From positions 1 through 42,465 of the forward strand of contig NZ_JABBJJ010000075.1 of NCBI RefSeq assembly GCF_012933655.1: DNA of 42,465 bases, given 5' to 3'. Origin of the DNA: Pyxidicoccus fallax. GTDB lineage: Bacteria; Myxococcota; Myxococcia; Myxococcales; Myxococcaceae. Under the pieces are notes generated by a model that worked only from the letters and a program-made list of their open reading frames with translations, was not told the origin of the DNA and ran no database searches. How positions within the stretch are numbered: the stretch's first letter is position 1; every line of letters begins with the position of its first letter. Positions 1-7,248 of this stretch are shown here, piece after piece. The translations under genes and the position numbers were made by a program.

Positions 1-117
1 GGACGGGAGGGGCGCATCGGAGTTGTAGATGCAATGCTGCCCCGGCAGGCTGGCTCGGGACAAGCCGGGCTCCCTGAAAGTCAGGAGGGGGCTTCGCCTG
101 CGAGGCCTGGAACATGA
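1..117 (+). CDS. 3' end of an upstream gene (partial, unidentified)
   Basis: The first frame is open from base 1 to a TGA at 115-117. That stop overlaps the ATG of the next gene (114) in an ATGA arrangement typical of translational coupling. Only about 38 residues are visible, rich in Gly, Ala, Pro and Arg, with no recognisable domain. If the next gene is an immunity protein, this could be the C-terminus of its partner toxin, but nothing in these residues shows that. The frame could also be open by chance, because stop codons are rare in DNA of this GC content. Confidence 0.35.
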   Translation, partial: GREGRIGVVDAMLPRQAGSGQAGLPESQEGASPARPGT

Positions 118-419
118 GCGAGCGTGAACTTGTCATTCGGGCACGTCTTTCAGCACAGCGCGCATTCCTGGGGGAGGTGCCGCCAGCGATGCGTGCCGCG
201 GTGCTGTCCGTCGACGGGAACGACATCGAGGTGCGTTGCTACTTCGACGGAGCCATCGCTCCCGCCGATATCGAGTCCGTCTCAGTTGCTGAGACGGAAA
301 TGATGGCCGACTTCGAGCCGGAGCACTCAGTCGGTGTGAGGTGCATCCGTCTCGATGCGCCGGAGCCCATCACTGATGACGGGGTGTGGATCTACTTCAG
401 GCGCGAGCGCACGACCTGA
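114..419 (+). CDS. small immunity-like protein of unknown function
   Basis: A 101-residue acidic protein with no signal peptide and no membrane segment. The pattern is a helix (ARLSAQRAFLGEVPPAMRA), a beta strand, a YFDG turn, a V-x-E-T-E-x-x-ADF segment and a final strand with WIYFRRE. From memory this resembles small single-domain proteins often encoded beside polymorphic toxins and annotated as immunity-like, but I cannot name a Pfam family. The start is the ATG overlapping the previous stop, which implies co-translation with the upstream gene. The protein is probably cytoplasmic. A housekeeping role is equally possible. The gene call is firm; the function is not. Confidence 0.7.
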   Translation: MSERELVIRARLSAQRAFLGEVPPAMRAAVLSVDGNDIEVRCYFDGAIAPADIESVSVAETEMMADFEPEHSVGVRCIRLDAPEPITDDGVWIYFRRERTT

Positions 420-474
420 GCGGCTTCACTGCGGTATGGAGGGCCCGGTCCTCGATGCGCGGAGATGGGGAACG

Positions 475-1356
475 ATGCTGCCGGACCTGGAGTCGCTGCG
501 CTGCTTCGAGGCCGCCGCCGTACGGCTCAACTTCCGTGACGCCGCCAAGGCGGTGGCCCTCTCCCCCGCCGCCTTCAGTGAGCGCATCAAGCAGCTCGAG
601 TACCAGGTGGGCCGCCCGCTCTTCCAACGCACCACCCGCCGCGTGTGGCTGACACCCTGGGGAGAGGCGCTCCTGCCGCAGGCGCGCCGGACGCTGGAGG
701 AGGCGCGCCGCTGCCTCGGCGCAATGCCCCGGCTGCCCTATGCGCTGACCCTCGGAACACGCTTCGAGCTCGGCCTGTCATGGCTGACGCCAGCGCTCAC
801 ACCGCTCCGCCGCGCTCATCCCGAGCGCACGCTGCACCTGACGTTCGGCGACAGCGCGGAGCTGCTCTCGGCGGTACGCCGGGGAGCGGTGGACTGCGCG
901 GTGAGCAGCGTGCGCCTGGCCGGTGGCGACTTCCGCTACGCCCTGCTGCACGAGGAGCGCTATGTGCTCGTGGGGGCCCGCGCCCTGCTCGACGAGCGGC
1001 CGCTGCGGCGCGCCGAGGATTCCCGGCGGCACGTGCTCCTCGACGTCCACCCCGACCTGCCCCTCTTCCGGTACTTCCATGACGCCCGGCCCGCGGGCCA
1101 GCGCTGGGACTTCGCCAGCGTGGAGTACCTTGGCACCATCGGGGCGGTGCGCCTGCGCCTGCTCGAAGGCTGCGGAGTCGCCGTGCTGCCGCACTACTTC
1201 ATCCGCGAGGACCTTGCCGCCCACCGGCTGGCCGTGCTGCTGCCCCGCGCGGACATCCTCCACGACCACTTCCGCCTCATCTGGCGCGCAGGCCACCAGC
1301 GCGAGTCCGAGCTTCGTCAGCTCGCCGAGGAGCTTCGGGCCTTCCCCCTGCGATGA
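475..1356 (+). CDS. LysR-family transcriptional regulator
   Basis: A 293-residue LysR-type regulator. Residues 1-60 form the winged helix-turn-helix (LESLRCFEAAAVRLNFRDAA, then LSPAAFSERIKQLE and the wing FQRTTRRVWLT). The rest is a periplasmic-binding-protein-like effector domain starting at LTLGTRFELGLSW. The length is normal for the family. I chose the ATG at 475 because the canonical LysR N-terminus begins there and a GGGG lies about 5 nt upstream; an in-frame ATG at 436 would add 13 unlikely residues. LysR proteins usually regulate a divergent neighbour, but here the flanking genes are codirectional, so the target is not apparent. Confidence 0.93.
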   Translation: MLPDLESLRCFEAAAVRLNFRDAAKAVALSPAAFSERIKQLEYQVGRPLFQRTTRRVWLTPWGEALLPQARRTLEEARRCLGAMPRLPYALTLGTRFELGLSWLTPALTPLRRAHPERTLHLTFGDSAELLSAVRRGAVDCAVSSVRLAGGDFRYALLHEERYVLVGARALLDERPLRRAEDSRRHVLLDVHPDLPLFRYFHDARPAGQRWDFASVEYLGTIGAVRLRLLEGCGVAVLPHYFIREDLAAHRLAVLLPRADILHDHFRLIWRAGHQRESELRQLAEELRAFPLR

Positions 1357-1491
1357 GCCGCCGTTTGTTCCGCGCAGCCGAACAGTGGCGTTCACGTCGT
1401 TCTGATTCTGCGGGAAAGTCGGCTCTGACATGCTTTCCCCATCGATGCGGCGGCCCAGGTGGCGCGGTCGCACGAATGGGGAGGAATGCAC

Positions 1492-2100
1492 ATGCGGTCA
1501 TTTCATTCCGTGGTGGGTAGCGTCGTCGCGGCATCGTTCGGCTGGGCCTGCGGAGGCGCCGCGGTGGCATCGGACGCGGAGGCCGTCGGAGCACGGCCAG
1601 AAGCGGTCCGCGCCATCGCTCAGGAGGCGGCGCTGACGGGCACGTGCCTCGCGACCGCGAGCGGGTTCGATAACGCGGTTCCGGAGGACCTGGTCCACGC
1701 CGTCGCGGCCAGCTACGTGAGCGACTACCGGATTGCCGTGCCCGGCGCCATCGAGCTGACCTGGGCGTACGGCGCCGTTGCCCACATCCCGGCCCGGGCC
1801 ATCATGGAGCTGACCAGCCCGGACGGCTCGCAAGGGTGCGAGGTGCCGGAGGTCTCGTTCGGAGACTCCGACAACCCCAACGACACTTTTCCGGCCAACG
1901 CGGAGTTCAAGGCGGCCCAGCGACTCTACAACGCCATGACCCGCGCGCAGCAGACCCTCCTCGGGCCGGGCTGGACCCGCCGAAGCTCGCCGCAGGGGTT
2001 GGTGAAATGCGAGCGCCTGGTGGCGCAGGACTACGACGAGTTCCGATGCACCTTCTCGCGCGCCAGGAGCACCACGCCTGGCTTCAGGCCATGCCGGTAG
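1492..2100 (+). CDS. secreted protein of unknown function
   Basis: A 202-residue protein with an N-terminal signal-like segment (residues about 1-27, ending near AAVAS) and no later membrane helix, so it is probably exported. I chose the ATG at 1492 because GGGGAGG ends 7 nt upstream; the ATG at 1486 would leave only one base of spacing. The mature part has four cysteines (one each in GTCLAT, GCEVPE, VKCERL and FRCTF) that could pair, plus a final Cys close to the C-terminus. I recognise no family. The Arg-rich C-terminus could be a frame artefact, but the ORF has normal codon bias. Confidence 0.7.
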   Translation: MRSFHSVVGSVVAASFGWACGGAAVASDAEAVGARPEAVRAIAQEAALTGTCLATASGFDNAVPEDLVHAVAASYVSDYRIAVPGAIELTWAYGAVAHIPARAIMELTSPDGSQGCEVPEVSFGDSDNPNDTFPANAEFKAAQRLYNAMTRAQQTLLGPGWTRRSSPQGLVKCERLVAQDYDEFRCTFSRARSTTPGFRPCR

Positions 2101-2150
2101 CGGCGACCGCGCTGACCGGAAGCCGATACGCGGCCTGACGCACGCTGGCG

Positions 2151-2165
2151 CAACCCCCTGGGTTG
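2151..2165. terminator. short stem after the 1492-2100 gene
   Basis: CAACCC (2151-2156) and GGGTTG (2160-2165) form a perfect 6-bp stem with a 3-nt loop, 50 bases after the preceding stop. The motif ACGCTGGCGC occurs on both sides of it (about 2142 and 2166). There is no T tract. It could be a terminator or chance. Confidence 0.3.
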
Positions 2166-2201
2166 ACGCTGGCGCGCCCCAGGGCGAGAGTCTCCGGGCC
2201 G

Positions 2202-3443
2202 ATGCTCAAGCTCCAGTGGCTCCAGGTCCACCAGTACCGCTCCGTGCGCTCCGGGACGCGGCTGTCGTTCAGCCCGTTCTTCAACGTGCTGCTCGGCGAG
2301 AACGGCACCGGGAAGTCGACGCTGCTGGACCTCGTCGCCGCCGTCGTCAGCTCGGACTTCACCGCGCTGACCCAGGAGCCCTTCGACCTGGAGTACGAGC
2401 TGGCCGCCGACACCGGCCGCATCACGGTGCGCGTGCGCAACCTGCCCTCGGAGGGCTCCGCCATCCCGGGGCTCGCCATGGACATCGCCGTGGCGCCCAA
2501 GGGCATGGCGTGGCCGCTCTCCATCCACCGCGAGGGCCCGCAGGTCACCATCTCCCGGCAGGAGGATGCCTCGGACGTGGTGCACGAGCGCATCGCCCCC
2601 GAGGTCGGCGGGCGGCTGTGGCTCGTCCTCATGTCCGGCGGCATCGCCTGGGTGGAGAAGACGGGCGAGGGCACCGCCGCCGTCGAGCCCCTGCTCGCCA
2701 TGGCCCGCGAGGTGTCCGCGCAGGCCGGACTGAGCCGCTTCGACGAGGGGCTCGCCTACTTCGACCAGCTCTGCCAGGTGGAGCTGCGCCTGTCCCGGCG
2801 CGCCGAGGGCGTGCTCGCCACCGGCACCGGCCTCGCCTCCGAGGACCTCCTCGACGGCCTGCGCAAGGTCGCCGCCTCGCAGTGGGGTGCCTCGCGCTTC
2901 GTGCTCCCCGCGGAGAACGTCCCCTTCCTCCGAGACTCCGCCCGGCTGCTCGGCTTCCCCTCCGCCGAGGCTCGCCTCTTCCCGCTCGCGTCCCAGCCCC
3001 AGGGCAAGTACGAGACGCTGTCGCTCGGCGGCCTGGAGCTGTCCTTCGGTGACTCAGGCGGGCAGCACGTCTCCGCTCGGCAGCTGGGCTACGGCCAGAA
3101 GCGCCTCGTGGCCTTCCAGCACTACCTCTCGCACGCCCGCGCCGTGGTCATCGCCGACGAGCTGGCCCACGCGCTCCACCCCCGGCAGCTGCGCGCCTGC
3201 GTCGAGCAGCTCGGGCCCCGGCAGTCCTTCCTCACCAGCCAGAGCCCGCTCCTGTTCGACAGCCTCACCTTCGACTCGGCGGAGCAGGTGCGCTCCACCT
3301 TCGTCGCGTGCCGCCGCGAGAATGGCTCGGGGCTGCTCGTCTGGGAGGACCTGTCCCCCCAGGCCGCCGAGGCCTTCTTCACCGCCTGGCGCGCCGACCC
3401 CCACCGGATAGGCGAGCTGCTCCAGGCCCAGGGCCTCTGGTAG
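2202..3443 (+). CDS. stand-alone SMC/RecF-like AAA ATPase
   Basis: A 413-residue ABC-type (AAA_21-like) ATPase. The Walker A motif GENGTGKS is at about residues 32-39, a signature-like LGYGQKRLVAF lies near residue 308, the Walker B AVVIADELAHALHP follows, and SFLTSQSPLLFDSL sits where an H-loop would be. The protein has no transmembrane segment, no zinc hook and no fused nuclease domain. The domain plan matches the overcoming-lysogenization-defect/RecF-type ATPases used in both DNA repair and defence. I chose the ATG at 2202 because the conserved LKLQWLQVHQYRS strand begins immediately after it; a TTG at 2163 is open but unconvincing. No nuclease partner is adjacent, and its GC content equals the background, so it looks resident. 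Confidence 0.85.
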   Translation: MLKLQWLQVHQYRSVRSGTRLSFSPFFNVLLGENGTGKSTLLDLVAAVVSSDFTALTQEPFDLEYELAADTGRITVRVRNLPSEGSAIPGLAMDIAVAPKGMAWPLSIHREGPQVTISRQEDASDVVHERIAPEVGGRLWLVLMSGGIAWVEKTGEGTAAVEPLLAMAREVSAQAGLSRFDEGLAYFDQLCQVELRLSRRAEGVLATGTGLASEDLLDGLRKVAASQWGASRFVLPAENVPFLRDSARLLGFPSAEARLFPLASQPQGKYETLSLGGLELSFGDSGGQHVSARQLGYGQKRLVAFQHYLSHARAVVIADELAHALHPRQLRACVEQLGPRQSFLTSQSPLLFDSLTFDSAEQVRSTFVACRRENGSGLLVWEDLSPQAAEAFFTAWRADPHRIGELLQAQGLW

Positions 3444-3599
3444 CGCTCCCGGCGGGACGCACTCCGGGTGGGGTCGAGAGCCTGCCCCCTACGACTCCGG
3501 GGCAATGGGGCGTTCGCTTCATGACGGACGGCGCTGCTTCGGGGTGTCACATCGCGTCACGGCCTGGCCTATCCTTCCCTCCCGGGGAGGGAGCCGCCA

Positions 3600-4427
3600 A
3601 TGCCGATGCTGTCCGTCAATGGAACCGAGCTGTACTACGAGGACACGGGAGGCTCCGGGCAGCCCATCGTGTTCAGCCACGGCCTGCTGTGGAGCACGCG
3701 CCTGTACGACCCGCAGGTGGATGCGCTGCGCGGACGCTACCGCTGCATCGCGTATGACCACCGGGGCCAGGGCCGCAGCGCGGTGCCGCCGACGAGCGTC
3801 ATCGACATGGAGACGCTGTACCTGGACGCGGTGGCGCTCATCGAGAAGCTCGGCGTGGGCCCGTGCCACTTCGTGGGCCTGTCCATGGGCGGCTTCATCG
3901 GCATGAGGCTGGCGGCGCGCCGGCCGGACCTGCTGCGCTCGCTGGTGCTGATGGAGACGTCCGGCGACCCCGAGCCCCTGGCCAACGTGCCGCGCTACAC
4001 GCTGCTCAACCTCATCTGCAGGCTGGCCGGCGTGCGCCCGGTGGCGGACGCGGTGATGCGCATCATGTTCGGCCGCACCTTCCTGAACGACCCGAACCGC
4101 GCCGAGGAGCGGGCCCTGTGGCGCGCGCGGCTGATGGAGAACCGCAGGGACATCTGGCGCGCCGTGAATGGCGTCATCAAGCGCCAGGCCATCGCCCCGG
4201 AGCTGCCCAACATCCGCGTGCCCACGCTCATCGTCGTGGGCGAGGAGGACGTGGCCACCGTCCCCGCCAAGGCCGAGCGGCTCAGCCAGCTCATCCCCGG
4301 CTCGCGCCTCGTGCGGCTGCCGCGCGGCGGGCACTCCGCCACCGTGGAGGAGCCGTCCCTCGTCAACGCCGCCCTCGGCACCTTCCTGGATGCCCAGTCC
4401 CTGCAGGGAGCGTCCAGGACGGGGTGA
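3600..4427 (+). CDS. alpha/beta hydrolase
   Basis: A 275-residue cytoplasmic alpha/beta hydrolase of the 3-oxoadipate enol-lactonase/esterase type. An oxyanion HG sits in FSHGLLWS, followed by YDHRGQGRS, the nucleophile elbow GLSMGG (Ser near residue 98), the acid in IVVGEEDVATV, and the catalytic His in GGHSATVEEP. A GGGAGG lies about 10 nt before the ATG at 3600; a second ATG at 3606 is also possible. It is monocistronic, and its end faces the next hydrolase gene. The substrate cannot be told from the sequence. Confidence 0.92.
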   Translation: MPMLSVNGTELYYEDTGGSGQPIVFSHGLLWSTRLYDPQVDALRGRYRCIAYDHRGQGRSAVPPTSVIDMETLYLDAVALIEKLGVGPCHFVGLSMGGFIGMRLAARRPDLLRSLVLMETSGDPEPLANVPRYTLLNLICRLAGVRPVADAVMRIMFGRTFLNDPNRAEERALWRARLMENRRDIWRAVNGVIKRQAIAPELPNIRVPTLIVVGEEDVATVPAKAERLSQLIPGSRLVRLPRGGHSATVEEPSLVNAALGTFLDAQSLQGASRTG

Positions 4428-4513
4428 GAGAGCGGCTGCGCGGCGGGCCTGACTCCCTCGGCCGGGGCTGGCTGGGGGCTGTTGTTCCTGCTGGGCGCGT
4501 CACCGCCTCGGCG

Positions 4514-4535
4514 GCGCGGGCACTGACGCCCGCGC
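4514..4535. terminator. bidirectional terminator-like stem between convergent genes
   Basis: GCGCGGGC (4514-4521), a 6-nt loop and GCCCGCGC (4528-4535) form a perfect 8-bp stem. It lies in the 142-bp gap between the 3' ends of two convergent hydrolase genes. There is no T tract, which is common for terminators in high-GC genomes. Confidence 0.55.
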
Positions 4536-4569
4536 GGCCGAGCGTGATGCGGCTCACGTCTCCAGTCTG

Positions 4570-6168
4570 TCAGCGCTCCAGCCGCTGCTGCCTCCGGCGC
4601 AGTTCCTCCCGTGCGCGCGCCGCGGCGGGGTCGCTCGCGCGCGCCGTCGGCGCGTCGCCCGCCGGACAGAACCCGTCGGGTGCGAGCGCGTCGCTCACGA
4701 GGTGGGCGGTGACCGCCTCCGTGACGCAGGCGTTCGCGGTGAAGACGTAGATGGCGTGGCCACCCTGGTCGACGGTGAGGAGGCTGGCGCGGCGGCCAAG
4801 CTTCTGCCGCATCGCGATGCCACCGACGTACGGCGTCGCCGGGTCGCGCAGCCCCTGGACGATAAGCACGTTCCGCGGCCCCTCCGCGGAGAGCTCGACC
4901 AGCGGCTCGGTGGGCGTGGTCGCCCAGAACGCGCAGGGCCAGACGTTCGAGCCGAGCTCACCGAACATGGGGAAGGCGAGCGTGTCGAACGCCAGCTCGA
5001 GGCGGTACTGCTCAACCGGGCGCGGCCATGCGACGTCGCCGCACAGGATGGCGAGCGCGGACGCCGTGCTGTTGTCGACGGGCACCGGCCCGGGCGGAAG
5101 CGGCGCGGGAGGCGGTTGGTCGACGCCGGCGCGGACCTCGCTCCAGAGCGTGACAATCGCGGGGAAGGTGTCGTCGCCATAGAGGAAGGCGAACGTCAGC
5201 TCGCGGAACCACTCCCCGTCGGCCACGTACCCGAGCGACGTCCTCACCGGCCGCGCGGTGGCCTGCCGCAGCAGCGCGAAGTAGGTCGAGCGGACCGCCT
5301 CCGGCGTCGCGCCGAAGCCCAGCTCGGCGTCCCGCGCCGCGGCCCACACGGCGAAGTCGCGGAAGCGCGGTTGGAGGAGCGGGCCCTGGCCGAAGTCGGG
5401 GTCGCCGGCGAGCTTCCAACTGCGGAACTGCTCGCGCCACACCCAGCCGGGATGAACGGCGCTGTCGAGCACGACCCGGTCGGTACGGTCAGGGAAGAGC
5501 GACGCGTAGACCGCACCGAGGTACGTGCCGTACGACCAGCCCAGGTAGGAGAGCCGCTCCTCCCCGAGCGCGGCCCGGACCCGGTCGAAGTCGCGCGCGG
5601 TGTTCGCGGTGGTCATGTGGGGGAGGAGGTCGCTGGACACGTGCGTGCAGCGCTCGGCCACGCCGCGCATGAACGCCGCTGTCGGTCCGAAGCCTCCCGG
5701 CTGCATCAGTGGCACGAGGGCTTCCGATGCCTCCTCCGCGCTGAGCCCGCATGAGACCGGGGTGCTACGCCCGACGCCGCGCGGGTCGATGCCGATGACG
5801 TCGTACCGGTCGCGGACCTCCTGTGGAAGCAGCGGCCGGATGAGCGCCGGCAGGTCGAGGCCGCTGGCGCCAGGCCCCCCCGGGTTCGTGAACAGGACGC
5901 CACGGCGCAGGGCGGGGTTCTCCGCCCGGATGCGGGAGACCGCCACGTCGATCGCGCGCCCGCCAGGGTTCCGATAGTCGAGCGGCACGGCGAGCGTCGT
6001 GCATTCGAGCGCGGGGTCGAGAGCGGAGGGGCACGGACCCCACGTGAGCGGCTCGGCGACCGTGGAGGACAGGTCGAGCGTCTCCGCCGCCAAGGCGGGT
6101 GAGGGCCCCAGGAGCGCCATGGAGGAGAGGGTCAACAGTCGGAGCAGATTCATTCTTGGAAGAGGCAT
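4570..6168 (-). CDS. secreted S33-family peptidase/hydrolase with TAP-like C-terminus
   Basis: A 532-residue exported alpha/beta hydrolase of the tripeptidyl aminopeptidase (SlpD/SlpE-like) family. It has a Sec signal peptide (LLRLLTLSSMALLGPSPALA, cleavage after about residue 27), then LAVPLDYRNP, the oxyanion GGPGASG, IGIDPRGVGRS, the nucleophile motif GWSYG (Ser near 218), and a C-terminal TAP-like domain with GLRDPATPY and the catalytic His in DQGGHAIYV. On the coding strand GGAG lies about 6 nt before the ATG at 6168; a GTG one codon upstream is less likely. Members release N-terminal di- or tripeptides outside the cell, so a nutritional or predatory role is plausible inference for a myxobacterium. 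Confidence 0.92.
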   Translation of the reverse strand: MPLPRMNLLRLLTLSSMALLGPSPALAAETLDLSSTVAEPLTWGPCPSALDPALECTTLAVPLDYRNPGGRAIDVAVSRIRAENPALRRGVLFTNPGGPGASGLDLPALIRPLLPQEVRDRYDVIGIDPRGVGRSTPVSCGLSAEEASEALVPLMQPGGFGPTAAFMRGVAERCTHVSSDLLPHMTTANTARDFDRVRAALGEERLSYLGWSYGTYLGAVYASLFPDRTDRVVLDSAVHPGWVWREQFRSWKLAGDPDFGQGPLLQPRFRDFAVWAAARDAELGFGATPEAVRSTYFALLRQATARPVRTSLGYVADGEWFRELTFAFLYGDDTFPAIVTLWSEVRAGVDQPPPAPLPPGPVPVDNSTASALAILCGDVAWPRPVEQYRLELAFDTLAFPMFGELGSNVWPCAFWATTPTEPLVELSAEGPRNVLIVQGLRDPATPYVGGIAMRQKLGRRASLLTVDQGGHAIYVFTANACVTEAVTAHLVSDALAPDGFCPAGDAPTARASDPAAARAREELRRRQQRLER

Positions 6169-6476
6169 CACGGTCTCCAGGACGGGGGCGAACTACCAAT
6201 CTCCTGATGCATCGAGGAGCGGCCACGGCACGTCCCCGCTTTGATAGGCCGGCGGTTGCCAGGTCGCATTTGCCGCTGCATTGCATGTTCAAAAGTCCGT
6301 ATTGACCCGGCCGCTCCTGCACGGGACATCCGCGCGGACGGACTCCTGGGGTGAGCGGGCCCGTGCGTAACGCCACTGCAGAAGTCGTGGCGTGGCGGAA
6401 CGCATCCACACGAATGCGCGATGAAAGCGCGGGCCCGGGTTGATGCGCGCGTGCGGGCGGCTCTAGCGTTTCCGGA
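6169..6476. other. divergent intergenic region without a gene
   Basis: This is a 308-bp gap between two divergent genes, so it must hold promoters for both. The only compositionally distinct part is an A/T-richer stretch at about 6283-6306. I found no convincing -35/-10 pair, no strong palindrome and no small gene with a ribosome binding site. Confidence 0.4.
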
Positions 6477-6851
6477 ATGACCCATCTGACGAGCAGCTTG
6501 TGGCGTGGCGCTGTCGCGAGTGCCCTCCTGGGGCTGTCCGCGTGTGGTGGAGGAGGTGACGCCGCCGCGCCGGACGCGACGAAGGTGGAGGGAATCGTCT
6601 CCTCCGAGTCCCAGCTGACGTGCACGACGTGCGGCACCACGCGCTATTCCGACATCCAGGGAGGCTTCGGCTACATCTGCTCCGAGGCTCGCGCCGCCGC
6701 CGTCAGCGCCCTCGACTACACGATGCAATCGCAGTGTCCGGCGGGGAGCTGCAACGTGGTGTACACGAACGGACGGTGCACGCCCGTGGGGCCGAACCGA
6801 ACGGACGGCTTCGAGATGAACGTCACCGCGACGTACTCCTGCTGCCAGTAG
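6477..6851 (+). CDS. small Cys-rich lipoprotein
   Basis: A 124-residue protein with a lipoprotein signal: a hydrophobic stretch VASALLGLSAC with the lipobox LSAC (lipidated Cys near residue 23) and a Gly-rich tether after it. The mature part has eight further cysteines, including a CTTC motif and a terminal CC, so disulfide bonding outside the membrane is likely. I know no family. The gene is followed within 15 bases by a strong stem-loop, so it is probably a monocistronic unit. Confidence 0.75.
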   Translation: MTHLTSSLWRGAVASALLGLSACGGGGDAAAPDATKVEGIVSSESQLTCTTCGTTRYSDIQGGFGYICSEARAAAVSALDYTMQSQCPAGSCNVVYTNGRCTPVGPNRTDGFEMNVTATYSCCQ

Positions 6852-6864
6852 GCCGGGAGACGGT

Positions 6865-6893
6865 GTGGAGCACCTGACGGTCGGGTGCTCCAC
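6865..6893 (+). terminator. rho-independent-like terminator
   Basis: GTGGAGCACC (6865-6874), a 9-nt loop and GGTGCTCCAC (6884-6893) form a perfect 10-bp stem starting 13 bases after the stop of the Cys-rich lipoprotein gene. No T tract follows, but position and stability fit a terminator. Confidence 0.65.
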
Positions 6894-6958
6894 CCATGCG
6901 CACTCGTGACCGGGCCGTTATCGCCCCCTTCCGAGCGGTAACCCGGAGGAGGTGGCTC

Positions 6959-7243
6959 ATGCCTGTCGCGAAGTGGAACGGGGTGGTGATTGCCGAGAGC
7001 GCCCGCTGCGAGAAGGTGGAGGGCAACTGGTACTTTCCGCCCGACGCCATCCGCCGTGAGTACTTCCGTCCCAGCGACACGCACACCGTCTGCCCGTGGA
7101 AGGGGACGGCGAGCTACTACGACGTCGTCGTCAACGGGCAGGTGAACAAGGACGCGGCCTGGTACTACCCGGAGCCGAAGTCCGCCGCCTCCAACATCAC
7201 CGGCCACGTGGCCTTCTGGCGCGGGGTGACGGTGGAAGGCTGA
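6959..7243 (+). CDS. DUF427 domain protein
   Basis: A 94-residue single-domain DUF427 protein. The family hallmarks are visible: AKWNGVVIAES at the start, WYFPPDAIR, the central THTVCPWKG motif with Cys and Trp, then YYDVVVNG, AAWYYPEP and the final HVAFW. DUF427 proteins are small, cytoplasmic, mostly beta, and of unknown biochemical role. I chose the ATG at 6959 because CGGAGGAGG lies about 6 nt upstream; the longer frame from 6896 has no support. The stop is only 5 bases from the convergent stop of the SWIM gene. Confidence 0.88.
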   Translation: MPVAKWNGVVIAESARCEKVEGNWYFPPDAIRREYFRPSDTHTVCPWKGTASYYDVVVNGQVNKDAAWYYPEPKSAASNITGHVAFWRGVTVEG

Positions 7244-7248
7244 GTCCC

